This document shows positions 36,721-46,345 of a stretch of DNA of 64,000 nucleotides, piece after piece. Both the position numbers and the translations under genes were made by a program. This stretch comes from Nostoc sp. PCC 7107. Lineage in GTDB: Bacteria; Cyanobacteriota; Cyanobacteriia; Cyanobacteriales; Nostocaceae. The stretch spans positions 3,986,501 to 4,050,500 of the forward strand of contig NC_019676.1 in the NCBI RefSeq assembly GCF_000316625.1, given 5' to 3'. Below the pieces are notes generated by a model. That model did not search any database, was not told the origin of the DNA, and saw only the letters and a list, made by a program, of their open reading frames with translations. How positions within the stretch are numbered: position 1 is the stretch's first letter; each line of letters begins with the position of its first letter.

Positions 36721-36812
36721 TTAATATATTACCCCTATTGCTAACGCTATTATTTATCGTTAAGCTAATCGTGACTAAGTGAAAATTAATTGCAATAATA
36801 TTGAAACTTATT
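36721..36812 (+). promoter_or_regulatory. Upstream element, copy B (resembles 34925-35015)
   Basis: It carries TTATCGTTAA-n2-TAAT, a 23-base gap, and CAATAATATT-n4-CTTATT, with the same order and spacing as copy A. It lies about 360 bp before the FAAL-NRPS start, consistent with a shared promoter region for the biosynthetic operon and the TolC-like gene. Confidence 0.4.
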
Positions 36813-37174
36813 TTTAGGAGTATTCTTCTCACGTCATACTTTGGGTGCTGTTAGTGGTTGACTTTTAGCGAAGGAAACCATCGTTATGAACTGTTATTAG
36901 GGTAGGGGGTGCTTGATGGGAAGGTTCCCAGGTAGAGTTAACTTAAATCGGGTATTCAAGAAAATGATTTAAGCTTTGTTGGTTGCCCAGAGCAGAATAT
37001 CGCTGCGATTGATTATGTGTTGTTATGAAAATTACGCCTTGATACTCGGTCTGGGTTTTTGTGCAGTAAATACCGTTTTACTCTTTGTTCTTCACCGCTT
37101 ATTTTTATTTCAGCAGATTTATAGAGTCTAGATAAAAGTAAGTAGTGCGTTAAAGTGCATCTAGCCATCTAAAA

Positions 37175-40100
37175 ATGAATCAATATTCTGATAGCTTTCA
37201 ACGAAGCGATGTCTTCTCTACCACAGGTTACACCAACAATGAGTTTCACCTCAGCAACTGTTCTACAGTTGTTGAACTCTTGGGTTTGAGAAGTTCTACC
37301 CAAGCAAACCAAGATATTTTCACCTTTTTATTAGATGGAGAAACAGAACAAGCTCGACTAACCTATCAAGAGTTGGATAGACTCGCTAGACGAACGGCGG
37401 CACAGTTGCAAGCAATGGGTTTAGCAGGAGAACGCGCTTTACTGCTTTATCCGGCCGGACTAGATTTTTTAATTGCTTTTTTCGGTTGTTTATATGCGGG
37501 AGTTGTAGCTGTCACTGCTTATCCTCCGAGAAATCAGCGTAACACACCGAGAATTCAGGCGATCGCTCAAGATGCACAAGCAGCGATCGCCCTGACAACA
37601 ACGGATATATTACCGACAGTGCAGTCTTTAATGAGCCAAAGGACTGATTTAGGATCGTTGCAATGGCTGACAACAGATAATATTACTCCAGGCATAGAAG
37701 ACAACTGGCAAAAACCTCATATTGATAGAGATAGTTTAGCGTTTCTGCAATATACCTCTGGCTCAACTGGAACACCCAAGGGTGTAATGATTAGTCATGG
37801 AAACTTACTGCACAATGCTCAAACAACTCGCCAATTTATGGAGCATTCGCCAGCCAGTAAGTTTGTGACTTGGCTACCGATGTACCATGATATGGGTTTA
37901 ATTGGTGGGATATTGCAACCTTTGTATGGGGGTTTTCCCTGCATTATTATGCCGCCTGCGGCTTTTCTCCAACGTCCTTATCGTTGGTTACAGGCGATTT
38001 CTCACTATCGCGGAACAACCAGTGGCGGCCCCAATTTTGCTTATGATTTATGTGTGCAGAAAATCACGTCTGAGCAGAAAGCAAATCTTGATTTGAGTAG
38101 TTGGAGTGTAGCGTTTAATGGTGCAGAGCCGATTCGTCACGATACATTAGAGCGTTTTGCAGAGGCTTTTGCAGAGTGTGGCTTCCGCAAAGAAGCGTTT
38201 TATCCTTGTTATGGTATGGCGGAAACAACTCTGATGGTTTCTGGTGTACAGAAGGCTGCGCCACCAAAAATCAAAGCAGTGCATAAATCTGCATTAGCAT
38301 CTCACCAAGTGGTAGAGTCATCAGTTGTTCCGGGAGATGATACATCTTACTTTGTCAGCTGCGGTCAAATTATTCCCGACCAGAAGGTAGTTATTACCAA
38401 TCCAGACACACTCAAGAGTTGTCAACCTCATGAAATTGGGGAAATTTGGGTATCTGGATTGAGTGTTGGTCAAGGATACTGGAATCGTCCAGCAGAAACA
38501 GCAGAGACATTTGATGCTTATTTAGCAGATACAGGCGAAGGGCCATTCCTGCGGACAGGAGATTTAGGCTTTTTGCAGGATGGAGAATTATTTATTACAG
38601 GTAGAGCGAAAGATTTAATTATTATTCGTGGGCGTAACCTTTACCCCCAAGATATAGAATTAACTGCTGAACGTAGTCATTCATCCTTGCGTCCTGGTGC
38701 TAATGCAGCATTTACAGTTTTAGTTAACAACGAAGAAAAGCTAGTAGTTGTCCAAGAATTAGAGTTTCGCGCCAAACCAAATTTAGAAGCAGTCATCAAT
38801 ACAATTCGTCAAGCGGTGACAGAAGAGCATGAAGTACAAGTTTATGCAGTTGTTTTAATTAAACCAGGGACGATTTGCAAAACTTCTAGTGGTAAGATTC
38901 AAAGACGAGCAACTCGCACTCAGTTTGAAAATGGCGAACTCAATATAGTTGCCAGCAATCTTCTAAAAGCTAGTGATATTGTCAAAGAGTCAATTCAATT
39001 ACAGCGTTCTCAACTGTTGATACTGGCGGCACAAGAACGTCAGACAGTTTTAGAGCAATATTTGATTGCACAGACAGCCAATGTTTTAGCGATCGCACCA
39101 GATAATATTCATTCCCAAGCACCATTCAGCACCCTCGGACTAGATTCTTTAAAAGTATTTGAGTTAAAAAACCGGGTTGAGGTTGACTTAGAAGTTGAAA
39201 TATCCATTGCAGACTTCTTTGAAGGGATGAGTCCGCGATCGCTTGTGGCTAAAATCCTCACCCAAATCACGACGGCTGAACCACCATCAATATCTCTAAC
39301 TCAACAGCCAAAAAACACCTCTGTTCATCCCCTATCTTTCGCCCAGCAAGGATTGTGGTTTATCCATCAGTTAAATCCTAATTCTCCTACATATAATATT
39401 CCGATAGTTATTCACTTCCAAGGTTGTGTAAACTTAACAGTCTTACAGGACAGTCTCAACGAAATTATCCAACGCCACGAAGTCTTACGCACAAGTTTTA
39501 CAGAGGTTGATGGACAACCATGTCAAGTCATTAATCAAACTGTATTTGCAACTTTGCCGTTTGAAGATTTACGCTCACTACCAGAAAGCCAACGCCATTC
39601 AGCCGCAGAAAGTTTGGCGACAGAGTTTGCACAGCAGCCATTTGATTTGTCTGCGCCATCATTGTTGCGTGTGAAATTAGTGCAGTTAGACGATACAAAT
39701 CATCAATTGTTAGTAACTCTGCATCATATAATTGCCGATGGTTGGTCGATTGGGATTTTGATTCAAGAACTAGCCGCACTATATGAAGCGTTTTCCACAA
39801 ACAAGCTCTTACCACTGGCGGAATTACCCATTCAGTATCAAGATTTTGTTTATTGGCAACAACAATGCCTCAATTGCGATCGCATTCAATCATTATTAGC
39901 TTATTGGCAACAAAAATTACAGGGTGAGCTACCCATAATAAATTTACCCACAGACCGTCCACGTCCTCCAGTACAAACATTTAAAGGCGCTCAAGCCAAA
40001 TTAGTTCTTTCTCCCACACTCACAGAAGCACTGAAGCATTTGAGCCGTCAGCAGGGCGTAACTCTATTTATGACCTTGCTCACAGCCTTCAAAATCTTGC

Positions 40101-42535
40101 TTTATCGCTACACAGGTCAGACTGATATTTTAGTTGGTTCACCCATTGCTAATCGTCACAAAGCCGAAGTGAATTCATTGATAGGGCTTTTTATCAATAT
40201 TTTAGTGTTGCGTACAGACTTATCTGGCGATTTGAGTTTTCAGGAGTTACTAACGCGGGTCAAAACCACAGCTTTAGAAGCTTATGTTCATCAAGACTTA
40301 CCTTTTGAAAAGTTGGTAGAGGAACTACAGCCGAACAGAGACCTCAGCTACAATCCTCTGTTTCAGGTGATGTTTGTTCTCCAGAATCTGCCAACACCCA
40401 ACCTTAATCTATCTGATGTATCAGTTAGTTATGAAGAAGGCCATAACACTGCATCCAAGTTTGATTTGACATTGTTTATGGAGGACTCTGAGTCAGGGTT
40501 AGTTGCAACTTGCGAGTACAACACAGATTTGTTCAATGCAGATACCGTAACTCGGATGTTGGGACATTTCCAGACCTTACTGGAAAGTGTAGTTAGCAAT
40601 CCCCAACAACCCATAGCAGACTTAAAATTACTCACACCACCAGAAGTACAGCAGTTATTGGTGGATTGGAATAATACCAAGAAAGACTACCCGCAAGATA
40701 AGTGCATTCATCAATTATTTGAAGCACAGGTAGAAAAAACACCAAATGCTGTTGCAGTTGTATTTAACAGCCAACAACTAACTTACCAAGAGGTGAATGA
40801 ACAAGCAAATCAGTTAGCATATTACTTGCAAAAACTCGGCATAAAACCAGACGACATTGTTGGTGTCTGTATCAAGCGTAGCCCAGACATGCTAATTGCA
40901 CTATTGGCTATTTTCAAAGCAGGTGGAGCTTATGTACCGCTAGACCCAGTTTATCCCCAAGAACGTTTAGCTTTCATGCTCAAAGACAGCCAAGCAAAGG
41001 TTCTACTAACTCAAAGCCAGCTAGGAGAATTATTTGCGACATCAAATTTAGATGTTGTTTGTCTCGATAGAGATTCAGACATACTTGATCAACAAAGTAG
41101 AAAAAATCTGTTGAGTGAAGTAAGACCACATCACCTAGCTTATGTCATCTATACTTCTGGTTCTACAGGTGTACCAAAAGGTGTGGCGATAGAACATCAA
41201 AGTTGTATTGCCTTATTAACATGGTCAAGAGAAGTATTTACAAATCAAGACCTAGCTGGAGTTTTAGCATCAACCTCGATTTGCTTTGATTTATCAGTCT
41301 TTGAACTGTTTGCTCCACTCAGTTGGGGAGGGAAAGTCATTCTGGTAGAAAATGCTTTGTATTTACCTTCCTTGACAACAGAAGTTAGATTAGTGAATAC
41401 AGTCCCCAGCATCATTGCAGAACTACTGCAAGTAGATGGTATACCCTCTTGTGTCAGGATAGTTAATCTAGCTGGTGAACCACTACAAAATCACCTTGTG
41501 CAGCAGATTTATCAACATCATCATATTCAGAAAGTTTTTAATCTTTATGGGCCTTCTGAAGATACGACTTATTCTATATTTACTCAGGTAAATATAGAAG
41601 ATAAAGTAACCATCGGTCGTCCCATCGCTAACACACAAATTTATCTCTTGGATAGTAATTTACAACCAGTTCCCATTGGTGTTCCCGGCGAAATTTATCT
41701 TGGTGGTGCAGGTTTAGCCAGAGGCTATTTAAATCGACCGGAGTTAACCAAAGAAAAATTTATATCTAACCCATTTAGTAATAAACTGGAATCACGGCTA
41801 TATAAAACTGGAGATTTAGCTCGTTATTTACCAGATGGCAATTTAGAATATTTAGGACGAATTGATCATCAAGTTAAAGTTAGAGGATTTCGGATTGAGT
41901 TAGGTGAAATAGAAAACACACTACTCAAATATCCAGCAGTGCAAGAAGTTGTAGTTTCGGCACGAAAAGACAAACAAGGCGATAAGCAATTAGTAGCTTA
42001 TATTGTGTCTTTAACAAAACAAACACCCACAATTCATGAACTGCGAACTTATCTGAAAAAACTCTTACCTGAATATATGGTTCCTGGTGTTTTTATTTTC
42101 CTTGACACCTTACCATTATTACCTAATGGCAAAGTAGACCGTCGTGCTTTACCTATCCCAGAAGCAGGGCGACCAAAATTAACTACCACCTATCAAGCAC
42201 CCCAGTCAGCAATGGAACAAACAATTGCCAAGCTTTGGCAAGAGTTTCTAAGTCTTGATCAGGTAGGGATTCATGATAATTTCTTTGACCTTGGTGGACA
42301 TTCACTATTAATGCTAAAAATAAATAATCAACTGCGGGTAATGTTACAGACAGATATATCAGTTGTAACGTTATTTCAGCATCCGACTATTTATTCTTTA
42401 GCGCAATATTTAAGTCAAACAACAGAAGATGAACCTGCTTTTGAGATGATACGCGATCGCATTCAAAAGCAAAAAGAAGCTAACAACAGAGGCAAACAAT
42501 TATTAATGAAGAAATCAAAAAATAATTCTCACTAA
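37175..42535 (+). CDS. FAAL-ACP-C-A-PCP initiation protein (fatty acyl start, Ala/Gly-type module)
   Basis: The protein has 1786 residues. A fatty acyl-AMP ligase (about 30-600; YTSGSTGTPKGVM, GAEPIRHDT) activates a fatty acid and loads the ACP (TLGLDSLK, Ser658). The condensation domain has an intact HHIIADG (His850-His851, Asp855). The adenylation domain (YTSGSTGVPKGV) gives a specificity code that I read as D-L-F-N-N-A-L-T-Y-K, a type associated with Ala (or Gly) in cyanobacterial NRPSs. The PCP is DLGGHSLL (Ser1710). It therefore makes N-acyl-Ala/Gly. The tail is strongly basic (KQLLMKKSKNN), resembling the tail of the other NRPS that precedes a PKS. It is the first gene of the operon, and the free AT gene follows within 35 bp. 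Confidence 0.92.
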   Translation: MNQYSDSFQRSDVFSTTGYTNNEFHLSNCSTVVELLGLRSSTQANQDIFTFLLDGETEQARLTYQELDRLARRTAAQLQAMGLAGERALLLYPAGLDFLIAFFGCLYAGVVAVTAYPPRNQRNTPRIQAIAQDAQAAIALTTTDILPTVQSLMSQRTDLGSLQWLTTDNITPGIEDNWQKPHIDRDSLAFLQYTSGSTGTPKGVMISHGNLLHNAQTTRQFMEHSPASKFVTWLPMYHDMGLIGGILQPLYGGFPCIIMPPAAFLQRPYRWLQAISHYRGTTSGGPNFAYDLCVQKITSEQKANLDLSSWSVAFNGAEPIRHDTLERFAEAFAECGFRKEAFYPCYGMAETTLMVSGVQKAAPPKIKAVHKSALASHQVVESSVVPGDDTSYFVSCGQIIPDQKVVITNPDTLKSCQPHEIGEIWVSGLSVGQGYWNRPAETAETFDAYLADTGEGPFLRTGDLGFLQDGELFITGRAKDLIIIRGRNLYPQDIELTAERSHSSLRPGANAAFTVLVNNEEKLVVVQELEFRAKPNLEAVINTIRQAVTEEHEVQVYAVVLIKPGTICKTSSGKIQRRATRTQFENGELNIVASNLLKASDIVKESIQLQRSQLLILAAQERQTVLEQYLIAQTANVLAIAPDNIHSQAPFSTLGLDSLKVFELKNRVEVDLEVEISIADFFEGMSPRSLVAKILTQITTAEPPSISLTQQPKNTSVHPLSFAQQGLWFIHQLNPNSPTYNIPIVIHFQGCVNLTVLQDSLNEIIQRHEVLRTSFTEVDGQPCQVINQTVFATLPFEDLRSLPESQRHSAAESLATEFAQQPFDLSAPSLLRVKLVQLDDTNHQLLVTLHHIIADGWSIGILIQELAALYEAFSTNKLLPLAELPIQYQDFVYWQQQCLNCDRIQSLLAYWQQKLQGELPIINLPTDRPRPPVQTFKGAQAKLVLSPTLTEALKHLSRQQGVTLFMTLLTAFKILLYRYTGQTDILVGSPIANRHKAEVNSLIGLFINILVLRTDLSGDLSFQELLTRVKTTALEAYVHQDLPFEKLVEELQPNRDLSYNPLFQVMFVLQNLPTPNLNLSDVSVSYEEGHNTASKFDLTLFMEDSESGLVATCEYNTDLFNADTVTRMLGHFQTLLESVVSNPQQPIADLKLLTPPEVQQLLVDWNNTKKDYPQDKCIHQLFEAQVEKTPNAVAVVFNSQQLTYQEVNEQANQLAYYLQKLGIKPDDIVGVCIKRSPDMLIALLAIFKAGGAYVPLDPVYPQERLAFMLKDSQAKVLLTQSQLGELFATSNLDVVCLDRDSDILDQQSRKNLLSEVRPHHLAYVIYTSGSTGVPKGVAIEHQSCIALLTWSREVFTNQDLAGVLASTSICFDLSVFELFAPLSWGGKVILVENALYLPSLTTEVRLVNTVPSIIAELLQVDGIPSCVRIVNLAGEPLQNHLVQQIYQHHHIQKVFNLYGPSEDTTYSIFTQVNIEDKVTIGRPIANTQIYLLDSNLQPVPIGVPGEIYLGGAGLARGYLNRPELTKEKFISNPFSNKLESRLYKTGDLARYLPDGNLEYLGRIDHQVKVRGFRIELGEIENTLLKYPAVQEVVVSARKDKQGDKQLVAYIVSLTKQTPTIHELRTYLKKLLPEYMVPGVFIFLDTLPLLPNGKVDRRALPIPEAGRPKLTTTYQAPQSAMEQTIAKLWQEFLSLDQVGIHDNFFDLGGHSLLMLKINNQLRVMLQTDISVVTLFQHPTIYSLAQYLSQTTEDEPAFEMIRDRIQKQKEANNRGKQLLMKKSKNNSH

Positions 42536-42566
42536 GATGAAGTAAAAACTTGGGAGTTTGTCAAAA

Positions 42567-43958
42567 ATGCTTACTAGCCATTCGCGTCCTTGGCAGTTAT
42601 TAGTAATTTCTGCCCCAACTGAATCAGAACTAAAAACTGCTACCGTCAACCTTGCAGATTATTTGAGACAACATCGTGACTTGAACCTTGGGGATATTGC
42701 TCAGAAATTGCAACGCGAACAACAAGCTTTTAAATATCGGCGAATGGTTATTTGTCGGGATATAGAAGATGCTATAGTTGCACTTACAGATCCTAGAAGA
42801 ATATTGACAAACATCCAAGAAACACAAAAACGTCCTATAGCTTTTATGTTTCCTGGAATTGGTACTCAGTACGTCAATATGGCTCTTGAACTTTACCAAG
42901 TTGAAACCGTATTTCGCACTTGTGTTGACTACTGCTGTGAATTTCTTAAACCCCTACTTGGTCAAGATTTGCGAGAGGTGATTTATCCTCTTGGACAACC
43001 AGAACAGCAGTTAGTTCCCGATAATTCTCAAGGTTTAGACTTGCGAAAAATGTTAGGTCGTAGCCAGATAGCAACCGATACAAAAATACTAGCTGCAACC
43101 TCTTTACTCAATCAAACTCACCTGACTCAACCAGCGATTTTTGTCATTGAATATGCTTTAGCGCAACTATTGATATCCTGGGGTATTTGTCCAACCGCCA
43201 TGATTGGCTATAGCATTGGTGAATATGTCGCAGCAACCATAGCAGAGGTTTTATCTTTAGACGAGGGTTTAAAACTGATTGCTGCGAGAGCGCAGATGAT
43301 TCAAAAATTGCCCAGAGGGGCGATGCTTGCAGTTCCACTTTCGCCAACAGAAATATCTCCCTTACTCAATGACAAACTTTCACTTTCGGCGGTGAATGGG
43401 TCATCTATGGGTGTGATAGCAGGTGAAAGCGAGGCTATAGAAGTTTTAGAACAACAATTGACTAAAAAAGGTTTAGCTTGTCGTCGTCTGGAAACCTCTC
43501 ATGCTTTTCACTCTCATTTAATGAAGGGTGCTAGTAGTGAGTTACGCAAGTTAGTCAGCACATTTAACTTACAAGCACCAAAAATACGTTACATATCCAA
43601 CGTTACAGGTACATGGATAACAGCAACAGAGGCGACAAATCCTGATTATTGGGTTAAGCATTTATGTCAAGCTGTGTTGTTTGCTCCAGGTATCCAAGAG
43701 TTATGGAAACAACAATATCCAATTTTGTTGGAAGTAGGGACTGGACAAACTCTCGGTAGCTTCGCAATGCAATGTCTAGAAAATAATCCCGCCGTCAGTC
43801 AATTGATTTTACCTTCTCTACGGTATTCCTATGATCAAAAACCAGACTTAGGTTTCTTGTTAAAAACATTAGGTAGGTTGTGGTTAGCAGGAGTGCAAAT
43901 AGATTGGGTGGGATTTTATACTCAGGAGTCTCGTCCTTCTATTTCTTTATCTGTTTAA
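42567..43958 (+). CDS. Free-standing PKS acyltransferase (trans-AT)
   Basis: About 463 residues from the ATG at 42567, which has GGAG 11 bases upstream; an in-frame TTG at 42558 is less likely. It begins with a KS-AT linker-like segment, then an AT with nucleophile motif GYSIGE (Ser codon 43212-43214) and HAFH (43500-43511), a malonyl-type signature. An insertion of about 20 residues containing LDLRKMLGR is shared with the AT of the PKS at the right edge. A complete AT without KS or ACP must act in trans. It sits between the initiation NRPS and the hydroxymalonyl-ACP genes, and the next PKS has a dead AT, so it probably serves that module with malonyl or hydroxymalonyl units. Confidence 0.88.
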   Translation: MLTSHSRPWQLLVISAPTESELKTATVNLADYLRQHRDLNLGDIAQKLQREQQAFKYRRMVICRDIEDAIVALTDPRRILTNIQETQKRPIAFMFPGIGTQYVNMALELYQVETVFRTCVDYCCEFLKPLLGQDLREVIYPLGQPEQQLVPDNSQGLDLRKMLGRSQIATDTKILAATSLLNQTHLTQPAIFVIEYALAQLLISWGICPTAMIGYSIGEYVAATIAEVLSLDEGLKLIAARAQMIQKLPRGAMLAVPLSPTEISPLLNDKLSLSAVNGSSMGVIAGESEAIEVLEQQLTKKGLACRRLETSHAFHSHLMKGASSELRKLVSTFNLQAPKIRYISNVTGTWITATEATNPDYWVKHLCQAVLFAPGIQELWKQQYPILLEVGTGQTLGSFAMQCLENNPAVSQLILPSLRYSYDQKPDLGFLLKTLGRLWLAGVQIDWVGFYTQESRPSISLSV

Positions 43959-44000
43959 ACGCAGAGTGACGGGGAGGTTCACGCAAAGTAGCACAGAGAT
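43958..44000. repeat. Short dispersed repeat (CGCAGAG type), copy 1
   Basis: ACGCAGAGTGACGGGGAGG and ACGCAAAGTAGCACAGAG resemble the CACAGAGGCGCAGAG repeat at 47420 and 60927, a motif recalled as common between cyanobacterial genes. It fills the gap between the AT and dehydrogenase genes. Confidence 0.5.
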
Positions 44001-44027
44001 TTAATTAAGAATTTGGAAGTTAAAACT

Positions 44028-44882
44028 ATGAACATTCAAACAGTAGGTGTAATTGGTGCAGGCGTAATGGGTATTGGGGTTGCCCAAAACCTCGCACAAA
44101 CAGGCCATCAAGTGATTCTGATAGATATTTCTGAAGATATTCTTGATAAAGCTAAATACGAAATCAGAAATAATATCCGCTTGCAGAGTTTTTTCAAAAA
44201 AAGTGACAATTCAAAAACTCCAGATAGTATTTTGGAAAAAATCGAATTTTCTACCAGCTATAAATTTTTAGAAAATGCTGATTTTGTAGTTGAAAATGTT
44301 ACCGAAAAATGGGATATTAAAAAAGGGATATATCCGCAATTAGATTCTATATGTCAGCCAAATTGTGTATTCGCTGCTAACACATCAGCAATTCCGATTA
44401 CTCGCATAGCTTCACTGACCAAACGCCCTGATAAAGTCCTGGGTATTCACTTTATGAATCCTGTACCAATGAAGCCAATGGTAGAGATGATTCGTGGATA
44501 TCATACCTCTGAGACAACAATTGACACAGCAAAACAAATGCTGACTCAGATGGGGAAAGAATGCGTCATTGTCAACGATTCACCGGGTTTTGTTTCTAAC
44601 CGTGTGTTGATGTTAACGATTAACGAAGCTGTTTTTCTAGTGCAAGATCAAGTAGCTACAGCAGAAGATGTAGACAAAATTTTTAAAGGCTGTTTTGGTC
44701 ACAAAATGGGGCCTTTAGAAACAGCAGATTTAATTGGACTAGATACCATTTTATTTTCTATCGAAGTTTTGTATGAAAACTTTAACGATAGTAAATACAG
44801 ACCATGCCCTTTACTGCAAAAAATGGTAGACGCTGGGCTACATGGGAGAAAGAGTGGTAAAGGTTTTTACGCATATCAATAG
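44028..44882 (+). CDS. 3-hydroxyacyl-CoA dehydrogenase-like enzyme of hydroxymalonyl-ACP synthesis
   Basis: The protein has 284 residues from the ATG at 44028; GGAAGT lies upstream, and the in-frame TTG at 44013 is rejected. The Rossmann motif GVIGAGVMGIG binds NAD(P). HFMNPVPMKPMVE and NDSPGFVSNRVLM are hallmarks of 3-hydroxybutyryl-CoA dehydrogenases. In methoxymalonyl/hydroxymalonyl-ACP pathways (FkbK, ZmaG type) this enzyme oxidises the C3 hydroxyl of glyceryl-ACP. The three partner genes follow immediately, all with short spacers. Confidence 0.9.
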   Translation: MNIQTVGVIGAGVMGIGVAQNLAQTGHQVILIDISEDILDKAKYEIRNNIRLQSFFKKSDNSKTPDSILEKIEFSTSYKFLENADFVVENVTEKWDIKKGIYPQLDSICQPNCVFAANTSAIPITRIASLTKRPDKVLGIHFMNPVPMKPMVEMIRGYHTSETTIDTAKQMLTQMGKECVIVNDSPGFVSNRVLMLTINEAVFLVQDQVATAEDVDKIFKGCFGHKMGPLETADLIGLDTILFSIEVLYENFNDSKYRPCPLLQKMVDAGLHGRKSGKGFYAYQ

Positions 44883-44897
44883 GAAATAGTAAGATTT

Positions 44898-45146
44898 ATG
44901 AACGAACTTCAAGCTAAAATTAAACCTTTCTTGTCAAAATTTTTCGGCAATCATGATTTACAACCAGATGAAGATATTTTTGCTCTGGGTTTTGTGAATT
45001 CTATGTTTGCGATGCAACTTGTTTTGTTTGTAGAACAAGAATTTCAAGTTGCTATTGAAAATGAAGACTTAGAGTTTGAAAATTTTCGCACCATCAACTC
45101 TATCGCCAATTTAGTGGAACGCAAAACTGCTGTTCTGACACAGTAA
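44898..45146 (+). CDS. Discrete acyl carrier protein for the hydroxymalonyl unit
   Basis: The protein has 82 residues, the normal ACP length. The attachment motif reads GFVNSMFAMQL, with the phosphopantetheine Ser in NSM, as in FkbJ-type carriers rather than the DSL of PKS/fatty-acid ACPs. AGGAAA precedes the ATG. It should carry the glyceryl and then hydroxymalonyl intermediate made by its neighbours and present it to an acyltransferase. Confidence 0.92.
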   Translation: MNELQAKIKPFLSKFFGNHDLQPDEDIFALGFVNSMFAMQLVLFVEQEFQVAIENEDLEFENFRTINSIANLVERKTAVLTQ

Positions 45147-45157
45147 TTTTATGTATT

Positions 45158-46342
45158 ATGAAAATAGAACTATCTGCTCAACAAAAAAACGCCCAAGCTG
45201 AATTTAGAGCTTTTGTTAACCAAGAAATATTTCCTCATGCTGGTGAATGGGATAGACAAGAATTTACGCCACCAGAACTAATTAAAAAAATTGCTCAACG
45301 CGGTTTTCTTGGTGCTATCTTAACCCAAGAATATGGTGGTAAGGCAATGGATATGATTACTTATGGCATTCTCAATGAAGAAGTTGGGCGGGGATGTTCT
45401 TCTATTAGAAGTTTGCTGACAGTTCACAACATGGTAGCTCATGCTTTGTGTAAATGGGGTAATAAATCTCAAAAAGAATATTGGCTACCGAAACTAGCAT
45501 CAGGAGAAATTATCGCGGCTTTTGCATTAAGTGAACCGAATGTTGGTAGCGATGCTAAAAGTGTGGAAACAACAGCAACTCTAGTTGGTGATACTTATGT
45601 TTTACATGGGCAGAAAAAATGGATTACTTATGGACAAATAGCAGATATCTATTTAGTCTTTGCTCAATGTGAAGGTAAACCTACTGCTTTTTTAGTGTCA
45701 AAAAATAGCCCAGGCTTTTCAGTCAAATCCATGTGTGGCATTTTAGGAGTGAGAGCTTCAATGTCGGCAGAATTATATTTTAATAACTGTCAAATTCCGC
45801 GAGAAAATTTAGTTGGTAGATTAGGTTTTGGGTTTGCCTATATTGCTGCTTCTGCCCTGGATTATGGTAGATATAGCGTAGCTGCAGGATGTGTTGGTAT
45901 TGCTCAAGCTTGTTTAGAAGCTTGCATCAAGTATACAAATGAACGTAAACAGTTTGGTGTGTATCTGAAAGAACATCAATTAATTCGCCAAAAGATTACG
46001 CAGATGATAGCTAATACCAAATCCGCAAGATTGTTATGTTATCAAGCTGGTTATCTTAAAGATATTAACGACCCTAATTCAATTATCGAGACTTCTATTG
46101 CTAAGTATTTTGCATCTACAGTCGCTACCAAAATTGCTAATGATGCTGTACAACTTCATGGCGGGAATGGTTGTAGTAGCGAGTACCCTGTGGAGAGGTA
46201 TTTACGCGACTCAAAAATTATGGAAATTATTGAAGGTAGTACTCAAATTCAAGAAATTACAATTGCTGAGTCTGGTTATCAAGATTATCTGTTTGCAAAT
46301 GTGGCTACTGGTTTAGATAAGCAATTAGTAGAGAGAACTTAA
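45158..46342 (+). CDS. Acyl-CoA (acyl-ACP) dehydrogenase of hydroxymalonyl-ACP synthesis
   Basis: The protein has 394 residues. Acyl-CoA dehydrogenase motifs are present: FALSEPNVGSDAKS, WITYGQIADIYLVFA, YGRYSVAAGCVGIAQAC, and near the C-terminus IIEGSTQIQEI, where the catalytic Glu lies. In FkbI/ZmaE-type systems this flavoprotein oxidises the C3 aldehyde/hydroxy intermediate of ACP-bound glycerate to the carboxylate. It lies between the ACP and FkbH-like genes with 11- and 3-bp spacers, which suggests tight co-translation. Confidence 0.9.
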   Translation: MKIELSAQQKNAQAEFRAFVNQEIFPHAGEWDRQEFTPPELIKKIAQRGFLGAILTQEYGGKAMDMITYGILNEEVGRGCSSIRSLLTVHNMVAHALCKWGNKSQKEYWLPKLASGEIIAAFALSEPNVGSDAKSVETTATLVGDTYVLHGQKKWITYGQIADIYLVFAQCEGKPTAFLVSKNSPGFSVKSMCGILGVRASMSAELYFNNCQIPRENLVGRLGFGFAYIAASALDYGRYSVAAGCVGIAQACLEACIKYTNERKQFGVYLKEHQLIRQKITQMIANTKSARLLCYQAGYLKDINDPNSIIETSIAKYFASTVATKIANDAVQLHGGNGCSSEYPVERYLRDSKIMEIIEGSTQIQEITIAESGYQDYLFANVATGLDKQLVERT

Positions 46343-46345
46343 TAT

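Larger units (their letters stand above)
36048..37174. other. Long non-coding region upstream of the NRPS/PKS operon
   Basis: About 1.13 kb with no convincing gene on either strand. It contains the MITE-like element (36173-36287) and the shared element copy B (36721-36812), followed by about 360 bp before the first biosynthetic start. A promoter with a long leader is expected here. No tRNA or known riboswitch was recognised. Confidence 0.55.

Noticed and set aside
36048-37174. Hidden RNA gene or riboswitch before the NRPS operon
   Set aside because: No tRNA fold or known riboswitch pattern was recognised; the hairpins belong to the MITE-like repeat.
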